This document shows, in pieces, positions 11,467 to 22,702 of a stretch of DNA of 64,000 nt (its first letter is position 1; the number at the start of each line of letters is the position of its first letter). Source of the stretch: Paraconiothyrium sp. Pb-2020 (Eukaryota; Ascomycota; Dothideomycetes; Pleosporales; Didymosphaeriaceae); contig JAJUBI010000003.1 of the NCBI GenBank assembly GCA_022419385.1, positions 558,001 through 622,000 of the forward strand. Reading direction: 5' to 3'. The translations under genes and the position numbers were made by a program. The notes under the pieces were generated by a model. It was not told the origin of the DNA and searched no databases. It worked only from the letters and a program-made list of their open reading frames with translations.

Positions 11467-12917
11467 CTACTTCAATCTCGCAAACTGCTTGCCCCATTTC
11501 GCGGCAATCTCCTCTTCGCTGAACTTGCGAGTCTTGCTGCGCAGCATCTCTGCCCTTTCTTTCATGCTGAGGTCCATCTGATCACCCATCGGTACCAGGC
11601 ATTTGGCGAGGTGCTCGTAGTTCTTCGCGAGCAGGCTGAAGGTAATCATTAGGTAGTCGATGTTGTAGAAAACGAGGGCGTGTTCGGACGAATAGGTGGA
11701 CTTCTGGGCAAGGAAGGCGATGGGATGGTCGCGCCAGTGGCGCATGGGGTTCAAGTGGTGCGAGGTGTGATAGCCGTCATTGAAGCAGTAGCGGTTGCTC
11801 TGTGTCGAATTAGTCACATCCTGTGATCTTCTGCAGGTCGATACTTACGGCAACGTCGATAACGGTGATGCTGGACCTGAAATCAGAATCTGGCTCGGTC
11901 TCGTCGACGAACGCATGCTGCCCCCAGTTGCCTATCATCAGACCCAATCTCATGATTGCCAACGGTACGAGGAACACAAAGATTGTTGCGCGTGCATTCA
12001 CATGGGTGAACATTGTGTACAGGAAAATATAACTGGCGATCTCGCATGCACCCGCCTTAAGCGCCAGCTCAGGTTTGCGCGTGCTCAGGAAGTATCGTGG
12101 TAGATCAAACCAGATGAGGAAGTAGAACCGCCCGAGGTAATGTAAGAAATGCCAGAAATCGTCTCGCTGGTATCGTATCGTCGAGGAAAGGTCATTGGGG
12201 CCGTTGCCTTCAACGTGGTGGTGCTTGACGTGGTGGAAGTAGTACGAGTTCCATGTATGACCCATCATTGGGTCCAGGATGTAAGGAAAGGCCAGATCAA
12301 TTGCTGAGTACGCCTTGTTTAATATGCCGCGCATATGGATGTGCTGGTGCATCATCAACGTGTATGAGCCCATGTAGTATAGCTGCATGATGGAATGTAG
12401 CGGGCCATGCCACCAGTGGAAGTTGTAGAAGAGGTAGATTGCCGAGGGGATGCTCGTGGTCAGGTAGAGAAGCAGGTGGGTGAGCATAACGACGTCGGTG
12501 TCGACGCGCACAACGGAGCGGCCCCATCGCACGTACGGTTCGATGATGTATTTGCGGAGGATGGGGTTCGTGATGTTCGGATAGTCAACGGTCACGAAGA
12601 CCGTGGGCTCGAATTGGTCGGAAGTGGGATTGTTGAGTTCTTTCAAGTGTGCGAGAGCTTGTTCTTCGGCTTCTTGGGCATCTGCTTCGTTAGCTCTGGT
12701 GGTGTGAGGAAGGGGCGATGGGCGACGGAGCCGTACCCTCTGGTGAGGCTGAGTCGAAGCGGGTGTGCTTCTTGCCAGAGTCTTCTGGGTCCTGAGGAGG
12801 CTGATGCTCGTTGCCATTAACTTTCTTGTGTCTGTCGTAGTCTTTCTGTAGGATGTCTAGGACCATGCGGTCCTGCGTCGTAAGCTGCGCATCGGGCTGG
12901 AAGTAAAGATTGACCAT
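11467..12917 (-). CDS. fatty-acid desaturase-domain membrane protein
   Basis: Three exons: 12917-12737, 12681-11849 and 11799-11467, giving 448 residues. Intron 1 (12682-12736) has GTACGG, branch CTAAC and GAAGCAG. Intron 2 (11800-11848) has GTAAGT, branch CTAAT and CACAG. The start MVNLYFQPDAQLTTQD fits fungal relatives better than the in-frame upstream codons. The histidine boxes of diiron desaturases are present: HQHIH, then HHVKHHHVEGNGPND, then HTSHHLNPMRHW, the last formed across intron 2. Hydrophobic segments (MLTHLLLYLTTSIPSAIYLF and IASYIFLYTMF, among others) place it in a membrane, probably the ER. The family inserts double bonds or hydroxyls into acyl chains using O2 and electrons from cytochrome b5. 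The exact substrate is unknown. It is divergent from the Zn2Cys6 regulator at 13970. Confidence 0.88.
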
Positions 12918-13969
12918 GCTGCGTTCGTGAGAGCGAAGCTGTGCACAAGCTAGCTGCAGCAATACTACTTGTAATATTGGCAAGAAACTTCGTAGTACCA
13001 AAGACCCAAGAAGCTCTGCCACATGTACAAAACGAATGAAGGAGTGTAATTGTCTAGGAGGGGCTAGCTAGGTACCGAGGGGCGACGAAAAGTCGGTCTG
13101 GGCACAACGCCGGCGCGTCGCCACTTGCGGCTCTGCGGGCTGTGTGGAATGATTGACACGTGATGTATTCACTGGCGGACGAATGATTATAACCTCAATG
13201 AAAAGACCGCAAAGCGATTGAAGGTCTGCCAAAGTACGCGTTTTTCTGTTCGCGTATCGCCAGTTTGTTACGCGGTACTTCAGGGTCTCACTAGCGGGGC
13301 GCTATGATTGGCTACTGCTTTTCCTGTGAGCTTCGCATTCCATCTTCAACACATTGTCTGAATACAATTGTCATTTGATGAAGCAAACGAGCTCAGCATG
13401 CTCGAAGTCTGGTGGAGTAGTCTATATCGTTTGAACCTGCTTGCACGATGACTGCGGTCTAAGCCTGCGAGCAAGTCACATTCCTTGGGATGCCAATAAC
13501 CTAGTAATACTTGCACAGGGCTGCAGTAGACAAGAAAAGGCATTGAAATATGTTTTAGCCTGGCTCGTAATCAGAGATGAGATGTCGTTCACGTGCTGTC
13601 AGACGCCTGCTCGAATTTCTGCCCTGCCTTCTCGTCGTCCTGACAGAGAATCACTGATCCTATACGGAAACCTCGGAGGTGCGTGAACGCCGTCGTGCGA
13701 GCCGCAAAGCCCTGGATTCCTTGGCATGCAACAATGTTCGTAATCACGGCGCGCTCGGAGTCCCTAATGTCATAGGGCGTTGTCAAATTGGACCCTTGGA
13801 CCTTGTAAAGGCTGTTGTGCTTCCGTCCATACCCGATCAAGTATGCGCATCCTCTACTGTCGCGAGGACGGGACGCCGAGTCCACGAGGGCCCACGAGAA
13901 TGCTTTGTCACTTATTACAAGCGCATACTGCTCACGCGCGATAACTCGATCCGTTGACATTTTCTCCAC
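12918..13969. promoter_or_regulatory. divergent intergenic region, desaturase / Zn2Cys6 regulator
   Basis: About 1 kb separates the divergent starts at 12917 (minus) and 13970 (plus) and must hold both promoters. The open frames inside it (such as minus strand 13589-14083) overlap the regulator start and lack motifs. No individual binding site can be named. Confidence 0.5.
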
Positions 13970-15861
13970 ATGGACAATACCACTACGGATCCAGTGACTT
14001 TTCCTGTCAGGCGTCCGACTCGTCGCGTCGCTCTTGCATGCATACAATGCAGGGCAAGAAAAGTTCGCTGTGACGCAACACAACCTGCCTGCAACCGCTG
14101 CCTCACGGATGAGAAAGAATGCGAGTATCAGAAGTCACGACGCGGTGGGCGTCCACGCAGGCCTGCTACTGCTGCGGTTCAGATTGCGGTTGACGACTCT
14201 CCTTCGCCCAATCATCTTTCCGAGACTTTTGAAAAAAGAATGTATAGCAACTCGTCTGGACAGGGGTCATCCGGGAGTTCCATACAAACCCATTACGATA
14301 GCCTCGAACCAACATGCCCTGAAATCACGCTGCCGAGCGGTGCGCGATTGACGAAGGTCCAGGTCGATCAGCTATTGACTCTGTACTACACACATTTCCA
14401 TGTGTCGCATCCGTGTGGTCTTCCACGATGGGCACTGGAGGCGAGCATGGCGACAGAGGAGGGAATATTAGATTTTGTTCTTCCCGTCATCCTCTACATT
14501 GGCTCCATCTTTGCCCGCTCAGTCGACTCAACACCATTAGCAGAAGCCGCGGCTGAGGCAATGAAAGCTGGGTGGGACAGTCCAGCAGGATTTGTGCCCA
14601 ATCCGTATTTCATACAGGCGTTAATGCTGTATTCGATCGCAGTGTACTGGTGCGATGAACCAGAAAGAGGTCGAGAATTACTGGACGAAGCGATCAATGG
14701 AGCTTTCATACTGGGTATGCATCAGAGGGATTTCGCCGAGCAGAATGGCAACGGTGACCCAGTCCTAGAAGAGAGCTGGAGACGGACTTGGTGGCAATTA
14801 CACGTCACTGATATCCATATTGCTGGTAGCACACATACTTTCCAAGGACTATCCGTCAAGCTACCAATTACGACTGACCTACCATGTGAGGAGCAATGCT
14901 ACGAAACAGGGGTACGCTCTTCTCTTTGCACTTTGAGTATTCGGCTTCACTAACAGTCAAGTTTATAGCTCATCCCCTTGCCAGCGTCTTTAAAGAATTA
15001 CGACACCCGAGAGTTCAGTGACATGGAATTTTCGTCGTTCGCCCACCTTATTGGTTTCACGCAAGGCATTAGCAGAGTACTCGCAACGAGACGACACAAC
15101 AATCCTGCAGATATCAAGCTCACTTGCGCAAATGCGGATACAATGATGACCGCATGGTGCTCACTACTGCCTGCGCCAAAACGTAGGCTCCTACGAGACG
15201 ATGGGAGCGTGGACGAATTGCTTTTCAAGGCTAAGATACTAATGTACACGTACGCGTTCTGCACCCATGTTATATCAAGCTTGCTAAAGAACTTAGATAC
15301 ATTGTCGACCTACACCGCCAGCTGTCAACCTTATACTCCAGTGGCATCGAACCTATATCTAAATGCGCACCTACGCCGCCAGCTGCCTCCAACGAATCTA
15401 TCAAAGAGGATGCGCACATCCACACAGCTAAAGTGCTGTTTGCAATTGAGAAATTGAATAGCCTTCTAACACTGCCTATACGCTTGTCGACACAAACGCC
15501 TTTCATCATCTGTATGATCGCGAATATGACCATCGCACATCTATCCGCGTGTCGATATATATATCGTGAACCAAGATTATCACTCGAGCGCGACAAGATA
15601 CGCCTGAAGATGGGTGTGCTCAAAATGCTCGGCGAGTTCTGGGTGGCAGGGAAGCGAGAGTATGCGACCATGGGAACCATAGCGCGAGAGATTTTGGCGT
15701 TGAAAGAGGAGGAAATCCACATTCCGAAAAGGACGCCAATACTGCCGCTGGAATCGCTCGACTACAATTTCCAGGACTTTGATCCGAATTGGGCTTATGA
15801 GACGTTCGGAAATGGCAATGGTCAGTTTTCTTTCGACATTCCTGTTGGTCCACTTGTGTAG
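13970..15861 (+). CDS. Zn(II)2Cys6 fungal transcription factor
   Basis: Three exons: 13970-14911, 14969-15249 and 15297-15861, giving 595 residues. The binuclear zinc cluster sits at residues 24-51, with Cys at 24, 27, 34, 41, 44 and 51, followed by a basic linker (RRGGRPRRP). The middle carries the fungal-specific transcription factor domain (LTLYYTHFHVSHP, IQALMLYSIAVYWCDEPERG, GAFILGMHQRDFAEQN, ESWRRTWWQLHVTDIH). Intron 2 (15250-15296, GTACGC to CTTAG) was first suspected to be a frameshift; removing it restores MYTYIVDLHRQLSTLY, so the gene is intact. Both introns share the GTACGC donor. The protein is expected to be nuclear and to bind CGG-containing sites. Its target genes are unknown; the divergent desaturase gene is an obvious candidate, but that is only inference from position. 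Confidence 0.9.
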
Positions 15862-16391
15862 AGTATTTCCAATTGTTATGCCTCCTGGAACCCAATCAAA
15901 TCTTCTGAGAGCTATTGCTGCCTATAATCACCGCGACGTCTTGAGGTCACTCTTTTGGACACAATCGCTAGTTACAGATTCATATCGTTTGTCTAGCAGA
16001 TATGAGACTGTTCAAGCGCCACAATGATCGCTGGGATCACTCTCGCATGCTGTAGGGCGCTTTGTGCGTCCTTCTGTTGTGTGCGATGTCTACAATCCTA
16101 CCCGCCAGCTTTAAACCCCCATTGCCAATCGTAAGTCCCCACATGCCAGGGTGTTGTACCATAGTATGGTCACTGTTGACCTGGGAACCAATTGAGTGAA
16201 TGACTATCACAAGCCTGGCTAGCGCGTCTTGGCAGGTACAAACGGATGCGGCAGGCAGCTGTGTAACATGTTTGCACCTCTTAGCTTGCGACCTCTTCCT
16301 CCCAAACACGCTTATTCCTGTCGCGCGCACATTAGCACGGGCAGGTTCGCTAACTTGTCCGCGTAGAGCTTATCAATACATCTCGTCCGCG
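15862..16391. other. intergenic between regulator and RING-like gene
   Basis: A frame open from 16200 merges into the next gene, but its upstream codons look like leader sequence rather than protein. No other feature seen. Confidence 0.5.
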
Positions 16392-18287
16392 ATGCAGTCT
16401 TTCAAGAACACATATCGCGGACCGCAGGCTGACGCAGCCACCTTCGCCACCCAGCAAAAGTTTCTGGATAGTTTGGCACCCATACCCGTGGAGTCGGTTG
16501 ACGCCGACAGCCGCAGGTGCTCCTACTGCTGGAAGCAATACGGCGAGTCAAACCCGGGCTGCGACGACGCCGAGGCGCCCGTCAAGTTCCAGTGCGAGCA
16601 TGTTTTTGGTGAGAAGTGTATGCGAGCGCTTTTCGCCATCAAAGAGCCGGCTCGAGTAGATTTGATACCGCTATCATTCTCGCCGGGCTCAAAAGGTGCG
16701 GATCTCGGCAGCCGCCTGAGTGCATACGTAAGTCGACTTAAATCATATCACGCAACCCAAACTGATCAGCCGACATGAATTTAGATCGATTCTAAAGGCT
16801 TCGAGAAGAGCACGCTGACCAGCAGCGACCGAAAGAAGCATTTTGCCCATCTACTTCAGGAGATAATGCCAACAGTGAAGTCGATCCCTGCTAGCCCCCC
16901 GGGCCCCTTGCATGGTCGTGGCCTTGAACTCCTGGGCAAAGATTGGTAAGTACTGCGAGCTGCCCACTCTAGTAAATACATGCTGGGGTAGAAAAGGGTG
17001 TGCAGAACCTTGCACCTCGAGACGTATGCTGACTGATATTACAGGCTCGGCCTCGTTTATGAGATGTTTACTCAGTGTGGTTTTCCTCCCGGTCCCTTTC
17101 ACCTACTGGAAAATGCCATAGTTATAGACGACGAGCCGTGGATCAAACAACCACTATACCCAGCGACATCATTAAGTGCTTACGGCGCTTCCCAGACACC
17201 AATGCCTTCCGCCCTGCCGCCTGGCTATACACCTTGGTTGGGCTCCAATTGGCCTACACCAATGCCCTCGGCAGCTGCTCTAGCTTACTATGCCCCGAAC
17301 ACACTTGCGACATATGGCTCGACTTGGGATCAAGAGCCGTACACGCTCAAGGTACAGGAAGAGAAACAATCCCCCGCCGCACCCAATTGGCAAGACATAG
17401 TATCGAGCAAATCGGGACTGGACAGCCTCGTCGAAAAGAACAAAGAGCTGCTGAAAGAACAGAAGCAGCTGGCAGAGAAAGCAGCCAAAGGTGGAGCGGA
17501 ACAAAAGGTAATGTCTGCGCTTCGTATCCTAGGAAAGACACATCTCACATCAACTAGGTGGTCCCGAGTCCCTGGGTCCCCCCTTCGATCCCGACATATC
17601 CGGCCGCGGTGCCGCTCCAGAAGTCGATCTCGCCTGCAGAACTGATAGTTGATCAATATAGTATGTTCCCCTCCTGTAGAGGCGGCCTTGGGGTGACACG
17701 TAGTACGATGCTAATAGTACGCAGCCAGCCAGGAGAACCGCGTCAAAACATTCATGAAGGAGCTAGCGCGGTCTTTCGCAAAGGTATACGAAGCCTACGA
17801 GCAACACCAATATGACGAAGCCGTGGCCGCAGGCCTCCCACCTCCAGTGAAGCTTGGGCTTGCAGACCCGCACATAAACCCGTCAGTGCCGCATGCGTCT
17901 GTGCAGGGGTCCAAAGATCACTTTGCTCGCTCTCCAGTCTTCGTATTGACGGGCAAGGGCGTCGTCCACGAGAGATACGCGGGCGCAAAGGGTGTCGAAG
18001 TTATTCAGCCTTACTCTGATGAGCCTATAGCTACTGAGGACATGGATGACGACGACTCCGACTCTGACGTAGCCTACATAGTGGATGCTGAGCGAGCACC
18101 GGCAGCCTTCGCAGGCAAAACCATCTTACTGAAACGGAAGCCTTGCCAGCTTGAGGATTGCTGCACCTGGTCGAATTCCCTATCAGAACCCCTCGGAACG
18201 CCAGAGTACGTTTTCTGGCCGGACAACAAGAAGGCGCCCGACAACTGTCCCCTTTGCCGGCGAGTACTGTTCAAGAAGAACGGTTAG
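16392..18287 (+). CDS. RING-like zinc-finger protein with Cys pairs at both ends
   Basis: Five exons: 16392-16727, 16785-16945, 17045-17507, 17558-17660 and 17725-18287, giving 541 residues. All junctions keep frame, with good GTAAGT/GTAATG/GTATGT donors. The N-terminus has a RING-like half (RRCSYCWKQYGE, then FQCEHVFGEKC). The CxxC that normally closes a RING appears only at the very end (PDNCPLCRRVLFKKNG). The middle has a Pro/Tyr/Ala-rich disordered part, a predicted coiled coil (SLVEKNKELLKEQKQLAEKAA) and an acidic patch (EDMDDDDSDSD). RING proteins usually act as E3 ubiquitin ligases, but the zinc ligand set here is atypical, so that role is not assured. It is followed in tandem by another RING-like gene at 18723, suggesting a local family expansion. 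The exact start (16392 versus codons upstream) is chosen from similarity to a known type of N-terminus (SFKNTYRGP). Confidence 0.8.
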
Positions 18288-18722
18288 CAGCTGGATTATC
18301 TTCGGTGGACATGATGAGTCTGCATTGAGTGAGAGTCTGTACAAAATACCACCTTTTCAATGGATTGGATGATTAAGGGTTTTAAGGATTTGCATGGCAA
18401 ACAACATTGGCCTGGGATTCTGGAGTTGCACGAGAATAGGCATTGCAGGAGTAGGCAGTTACAGGCTTATCGCCAGATCATGCATGTATAGCATTGATGA
18501 ATTGAGAAAAGGTCACTTCCAGTTGTGCAACACACTTGGGATTATTTATTCACGATATATTGTTGTTTTCACTGCCGTGTGGTGATTGCCTTCAGAGCCT
18601 GCCTGCCTTCACCCAGACCCCAAGTTGAGTTGACAACGCCTTCCTCGTTTATAACATTAAAATCTCCCTCCCTGGCAGCTTCTCCACGCCTCAACCTCGA
18701 CGCGCGACCTACCGACGCAACC
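18288..18722. other. intergenic between the two RING-like genes
   Basis: AT-rich 3' trailer of the upstream gene, then a leader for the next. No gene seen; in-frame codons upstream of 18723 lack conservation signals. Confidence 0.5.
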
Positions 18723-19784
18723 ATGTCTGCTCCCACCGCGCAGAATCTTGCTGCTGCAGCGTTGGCTTATACGCCTGACCTATCTGGTCAACTCTCGCCA
18801 AATATGCAGCTACCCGCGCCCTCCGCGCATACTGTTCCCAGTGTGGGAAACGGCGGGGTCACGACGCCATCAATTCACTCTTGGCAGCCGCGTCCAGAGC
18901 AGAGCGGACCAACATCAGTAGTAAGTAAGCACCGTGAGCAACCTGCTACACAAATACCCATTCCCTCTACCCTGCAAACTGCGACCCCGCCGCTATCGGA
19001 TACCACGCCGCTTCCCTCGCTCCTCCAATACGTCGACAACGATCTATTGCGCCGGCGCTCCGAGTACAATTACCCGCCGGCGGAGGCCTACTTCTGCTCA
19101 GCATGCGGAAAGCTGCACAACGGGGCGAGGATCCGCTCGACTTACCTCCCACTCACATGCGGCTGCTGGATGCACTACCGCTGCTTCATCGGCCACGTCG
19201 TCCAGCAGGGCCCCAACAAGCGCGGGCACAAGAACGACTGCTGCCCCGCCTGCGGCACGCATCTCTTCATCTGGGAGGGTATCGTCGTGCTCACACTATC
19301 TCAACGCACCGATGTCCTCCTGCCAAATTACCAGTTCACCTGGCGCGACTCGTATGCCGACGAACACACCGGCTATGCCGTCACCTCCGACAGGTCTGCT
19401 TACGAATCCGACTGCGCGCTCATCTCTGCCCTCATTCAAAAGCGCTTCCTCGATACGTTTGCGCCGAACGCACCGGCATCGCGGTATGCGGATGCCTCGC
19501 CTGATCTCACGGCGTGCTACTACGGCGTGCTGCAAGACTTGGGGCACTACGGACGTCCGAGGGCGAAGTGGTTGAGCTTCAGTCGGACGGGAAGCGTGGG
19601 GTTCTTTCTGTTCGGGATGATTGTGGCGCTCAAGATGAGGGGGTTTTTGATTGAGCATCATGCGGCAATTGTGGAGACGGAGGGTTGGGCAGACTTTGAG
19701 AATACGAGGGAGGAGCTGCGTGGGGAGATACTCAAGGAGGTTAGGGGCGGTGGATGGAGTTGGGCAACCGTGGAGTCAGGCTGA
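18723..19784 (+). CDS. RING-like zinc-finger protein, single exon
   Basis: A 353-residue frame from ATG 18723 in good context (CAACCATGTC). The first 110 residues are Pro/Ser/Thr-rich and probably disordered. The zinc-binding region is AYFCSACGKLHNG, then LPLTCGCWMHYRCF, then KNDCCPACGTHLF: a C-x2-C, C-x-C, H-x2-C, C-x2-C series resembling a RING/U-box-like fold, with C-x-C in place of the usual C-x-H. The C-terminal half (FLDTFAPNAPASRYADASPD, CYYGVLQDLGHYGRPRAKWL) is not recognised. It may be an E3 ligase or a protein-binding module. A GTAAGT at about 18920 could be a donor, but no fitting acceptor was found, so I keep the gene intronless. Confidence 0.75.
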   Translation: MSAPTAQNLAAAALAYTPDLSGQLSPNMQLPAPSAHTVPSVGNGGVTTPSIHSWQPRPEQSGPTSVVSKHREQPATQIPIPSTLQTATPPLSDTTPLPSLLQYVDNDLLRRRSEYNYPPAEAYFCSACGKLHNGARIRSTYLPLTCGCWMHYRCFIGHVVQQGPNKRGHKNDCCPACGTHLFIWEGIVVLTLSQRTDVLLPNYQFTWRDSYADEHTGYAVTSDRSAYESDCALISALIQKRFLDTFAPNAPASRYADASPDLTACYYGVLQDLGHYGRPRAKWLSFSRTGSVGFFLFGMIVALKMRGFLIEHHAAIVETEGWADFENTREELRGEILKEVRGGGWSWATVESG

Positions 19785-20262
19785 TGCACTTGTTAAGTGG
19801 CTTCCGGGAGTGCACTGTTGGATCATGATGAGCACCAGCATATAGGACCTGGCGTTGGAGTTTTGTACTGACTCATCTGGATTGGTTGGGGGTTTTGCAT
19901 TTCGATGAGATAATCACGTCAATAGAATTTGCAAACGAATGATCAACGATACGGACGCTATGGGAATAATCATGCGCCTCCAAGTCTTCGTTGTATGTCC
20001 ACAATACTGCAATGTAGAAAACAGAATCTATTGTTCGTCTACTTGCTACCCAAATCATTGACCCATGAACATTATCTTTGAAACTCTCACTCCATTATCC
20101 AAGCTGCTAATACCTCATCCTTCATTTCAACCTGAGTACGGTGCTGTTCCAGCCCCAGCGTAACCCTGCCACCTTTCCCTCTCGCCAATCCTTCCTCCAA
20201 AACAGTTTGATGCATTGGATTACAACTGGAATTCTCACCAATCTTAGATTTCGGTTTGAATA
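19785..20262. other. convergent intergenic region
   Basis: 3' ends of the RING-like gene (plus) and the peptidase gene (minus) face each other here. No gene recognised. Confidence 0.5.
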
Positions 20263-21349
20263 TCACCCGGAGCACGAGGTATTGTTGCAATCAGGGTCAT
20301 TGTCATCCTGGCCCGCGACAGGATCTCCATAATTCTTCTGGCACAAGACAGTCCACAAAGCCTCCTAATCGACACATGATCTGGTTAGAGGAATTTGCAT
20401 TTCTTGCGCGATCTTGAGTGAGACTCACTGATGCGAAATAAGCATAGCTATCTGCATTAAGCTTTGCCAAAGCCTTGTCTAACGTGCGCACTTGTACCGG
20501 CCCGTAGCCGATAGGATTGCCAGATGCGTCTTCTTGATCGATGATAGGAGCGTTAAAACTACAGACCGATTAGCAGCTTTCAACAAGAATAGGAATACGC
20601 TTACATGGACTGCGTCATGCGATTGTAGTGCCTGGGAAAACGGGTCAGCATGGTTTGTCAAGCTGTGAAAATCATTCTACTTACGTGTATTCATGAAGCA
20701 ACGTCATCCCCAGTGAGTTCATTCTGAAGCTCACGTTGTCTCCTATACTGTCGCAGGTTAAATAGTGATTCTCTGCACCGGGGCCCTGTGGATCCTGTCC
20801 CTGAATGGTTGTTACGCCCTTCTTATTGAAAGCTCTGGGGCACAGGACCAAGGCGACATCGTTCGGTGCATTGTTCTGGTCCAGGTACGCAATCAATCTT
20901 GGATCACCGCAAAGATTTCTGGAGTCTGCTTGTTGTACCATGATCTCCCCAAGGAAAGGACTTCCGCCGTCCGCAGCAGGTGCGTCAGGGTCTGAAGGTT
21001 GCGTCCAGATTGTGGCGAAGACTTTTCTGACATTGGCTCTGTCTTCTTCATTGAAGTATTTTGTGAAGATGTTCTGGCGATTCGGATCGTCGATGACGGT
21101 CGTGGCGTAACCTGCCAGCTCAAAAGCGTCGTTGAATGCACGTTCGACTTTTTCCAGTTTGTTTGGATGGGGCTCCTCGTCTGGATTCAGATCTTCATCG
21201 CCGGTGTTTGGCTCTGCGCGAACACGGATGTGGCGACTGAAACTCGTAGGCAAAGAGAGTGCCGTAATAGAATCTTTAGATATTGGAGAACTCAATACGT
21301 TTGAGGCGAAGATGGTAGCAACAAGCACCGAAGACAGTTTAGAATACAT
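20263..21349 (-). CDS. secreted HExxH zinc metallopeptidase (Aspzincin/deuterolysin-like)
   Basis: Four exons: 21349-20685, 20631-20605 (only 27 nt), 20558-20429 and 20364-20263, giving 307 residues. The start at ATG 21349 gives a signal peptide (MYSKLSSVLVATIFASNVLS). The catalytic motif HEYTH (residues about 219-223) is created only by splicing exon 1 to the 27-nt exon 2. It is followed by IGYGPVQVRTL and by NADSYAYFASEALW, the conserved Asn-Ala-Asp-Ser-Tyr segment of fungal Aspzincin-like proteins. In this clan the two His bind zinc, the Glu activates water and a downstream Asp is the third ligand. The C-terminus has Cys pairs. It is probably an extracellular protease that may need propeptide removal. 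The microexon is an unusual place for an active-site boundary. Family rank (M35 proper or a relative) is uncertain. Confidence 0.85.
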
Positions 21350-22060
21350 CTTGATAGTGTCTGTCACCGAATCTGGCCCCCACTTGATTTTTGGGGTTGT
21401 TGTCCATTCTTATAAACAAGCTTCAAAAAACTTCGCATAAGATTATGTTCTGATCAAAAGCCATGAGCTTTGACAGGAATCCCATGTGACTATGCCCCGG
21501 TCAAAAACAAAGACACTAATACTACCGAGATTGATTCAAGCGACGTCGTCTGACTGCATTCATTCGTTACTGACTCCTGTAGTGCTTACAAGATCACAAA
21601 TAGAGGAAGAGTCGGAGTGCAGAAGGCTGATATTTGTGAAATTCTCAACGAATAGCCATTCCAATGGAGGTAGATTTAGTTAAACATCTAACACGGGGGA
21701 GCGACAGGAGAGCACAGAGTGTACAGCCCCGGAGGCCGCAGCGTCCTGCCTAAGCGCAACACAGTAAGAATTGGGCGTAAGCAAGGCCGATTTGTCTTGC
21801 TTATGCCTTGGGACCTGCAGAAGGCTAGCCAGATCTGTTAGTAAGTCACGGTTTCCATTCCCTCCCCTAGGCCATGTGTATGCAACGCCAAGACTGTCTG
21901 CTTATGCTCAGGGTTTCCGGCCCCAAAGTCAGACGGTTACGTCATACTTGAGACACATCTTATTTAATATACACTCACGGTTAGGGAAAGCTGCTTTTGT
22001 CTATCACATCACCTAACACGGAACTTCTCATCGACAGACAACGCAATACAATCAAGCAAG
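21350..22060. promoter_or_regulatory. divergent intergenic region, peptidase / 22061 gene
   Basis: Divergent starts at 21349 (minus) and 22061 (plus) share about 710 bases. A TATTTAATATA stretch at about 21960-21970 is a candidate TATA-like element for the plus-strand gene, some 90 bases upstream of its ATG. Confidence 0.4.
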
Positions 22061-22702
22061 ATGTCGGCAGCTACTATGGATCGTCCGAGGATTGCAATAG
22101 AGATGGAAATGTCGCCGGATACCTATCACTTTTCCTCTGCTAGGCCACCAACACTCAGCTTCACTTTGACATCCCATGCATCACAATGTCTGACTATTCT
22201 CGTATCGCATAATTCGTCTTTGGCTGTCGGTCGATCGATGAACACGGGCGGCTACCCAATTTCTGACCTGAGCACTTCGCCCCCAACCACAGTCAAGATT
22301 GGAGACATGACTGGCTATATCTCGGTCCCCGCCTCACCCAATGAGCTCATTGTATTACAACCCGAGCAGCGGTCGAAGAAGTTTCAAGTGGCGTTCAACC
22401 GCGGAGCATCCTATGAGCCATCCTTCCGCCCCCAGCAATGGCACATTGTACGTAATGGGAGGGTATTGGATCAAGACGGAAAAGAAACTTCAGTTAGAAG
22501 ACCGAGCGTGGTGCATGGTGTGGATGGTCTGGAAGCGGGAAAGACGTACAAGACTACTATGGCGATGGACAAGTTAGAAAAGACACCTTGGTGGTGGGGT
22601 AATGATAAGGATGAGCCGGATCGGAATGAGTTGGGCAGTAAGGTCGGAGGAATTGAATGGGAAATAGTAAATGGCGGCGTAGAATTTCGGGTGGAGGAAT
22701 GA
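22061..22702 (+). CDS. hypothetical protein, single exon
   Basis: A 213-residue frame from ATG 22061 in good context (GCAAGATGTC). It has no signal peptide or membrane segment and is not low in complexity. Repeating beta-strand-like patches (PPTLSFTLTSHASQCLTILV, ELIVLQPEQRSKKFQVAFNR, YEPSFRPQQWHIVRNG) suggest a compact beta-rich cytosolic domain. The Trp-rich TPWWWGNDKDEP near the C-terminus is distinctive. I do not recognise a named domain; proteins with this look occur as hypothetical proteins in Dothideomycetes and relatives. No function is offered. Confidence 0.75.
   Translation: MSAATMDRPRIAIEMEMSPDTYHFSSARPPTLSFTLTSHASQCLTILVSHNSSLAVGRSMNTGGYPISDLSTSPPTTVKIGDMTGYISVPASPNELIVLQPEQRSKKFQVAFNRGASYEPSFRPQQWHIVRNGRVLDQDGKETSVRRPSVVHGVDGLEAGKTYKTTMAMDKLEKTPWWWGNDKDEPDRNELGSKVGGIEWEIVNGGVEFRVEE

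Noticed and set aside
15250..15296. Apparent frameshift in the Zn2Cys6 regulator at 13970
   Set aside because: A 47-nt intron with GTACGC donor and CTTAG acceptor restores the frame exactly (MYT joined to YIVDLH), so the gene is intact.
18934..19661. Long alternative frames within the second RING-like gene
   Set aside because: Shadow frames with biased Arg/Ser/Thr content; the 18723 frame carries the Cys/His motifs.
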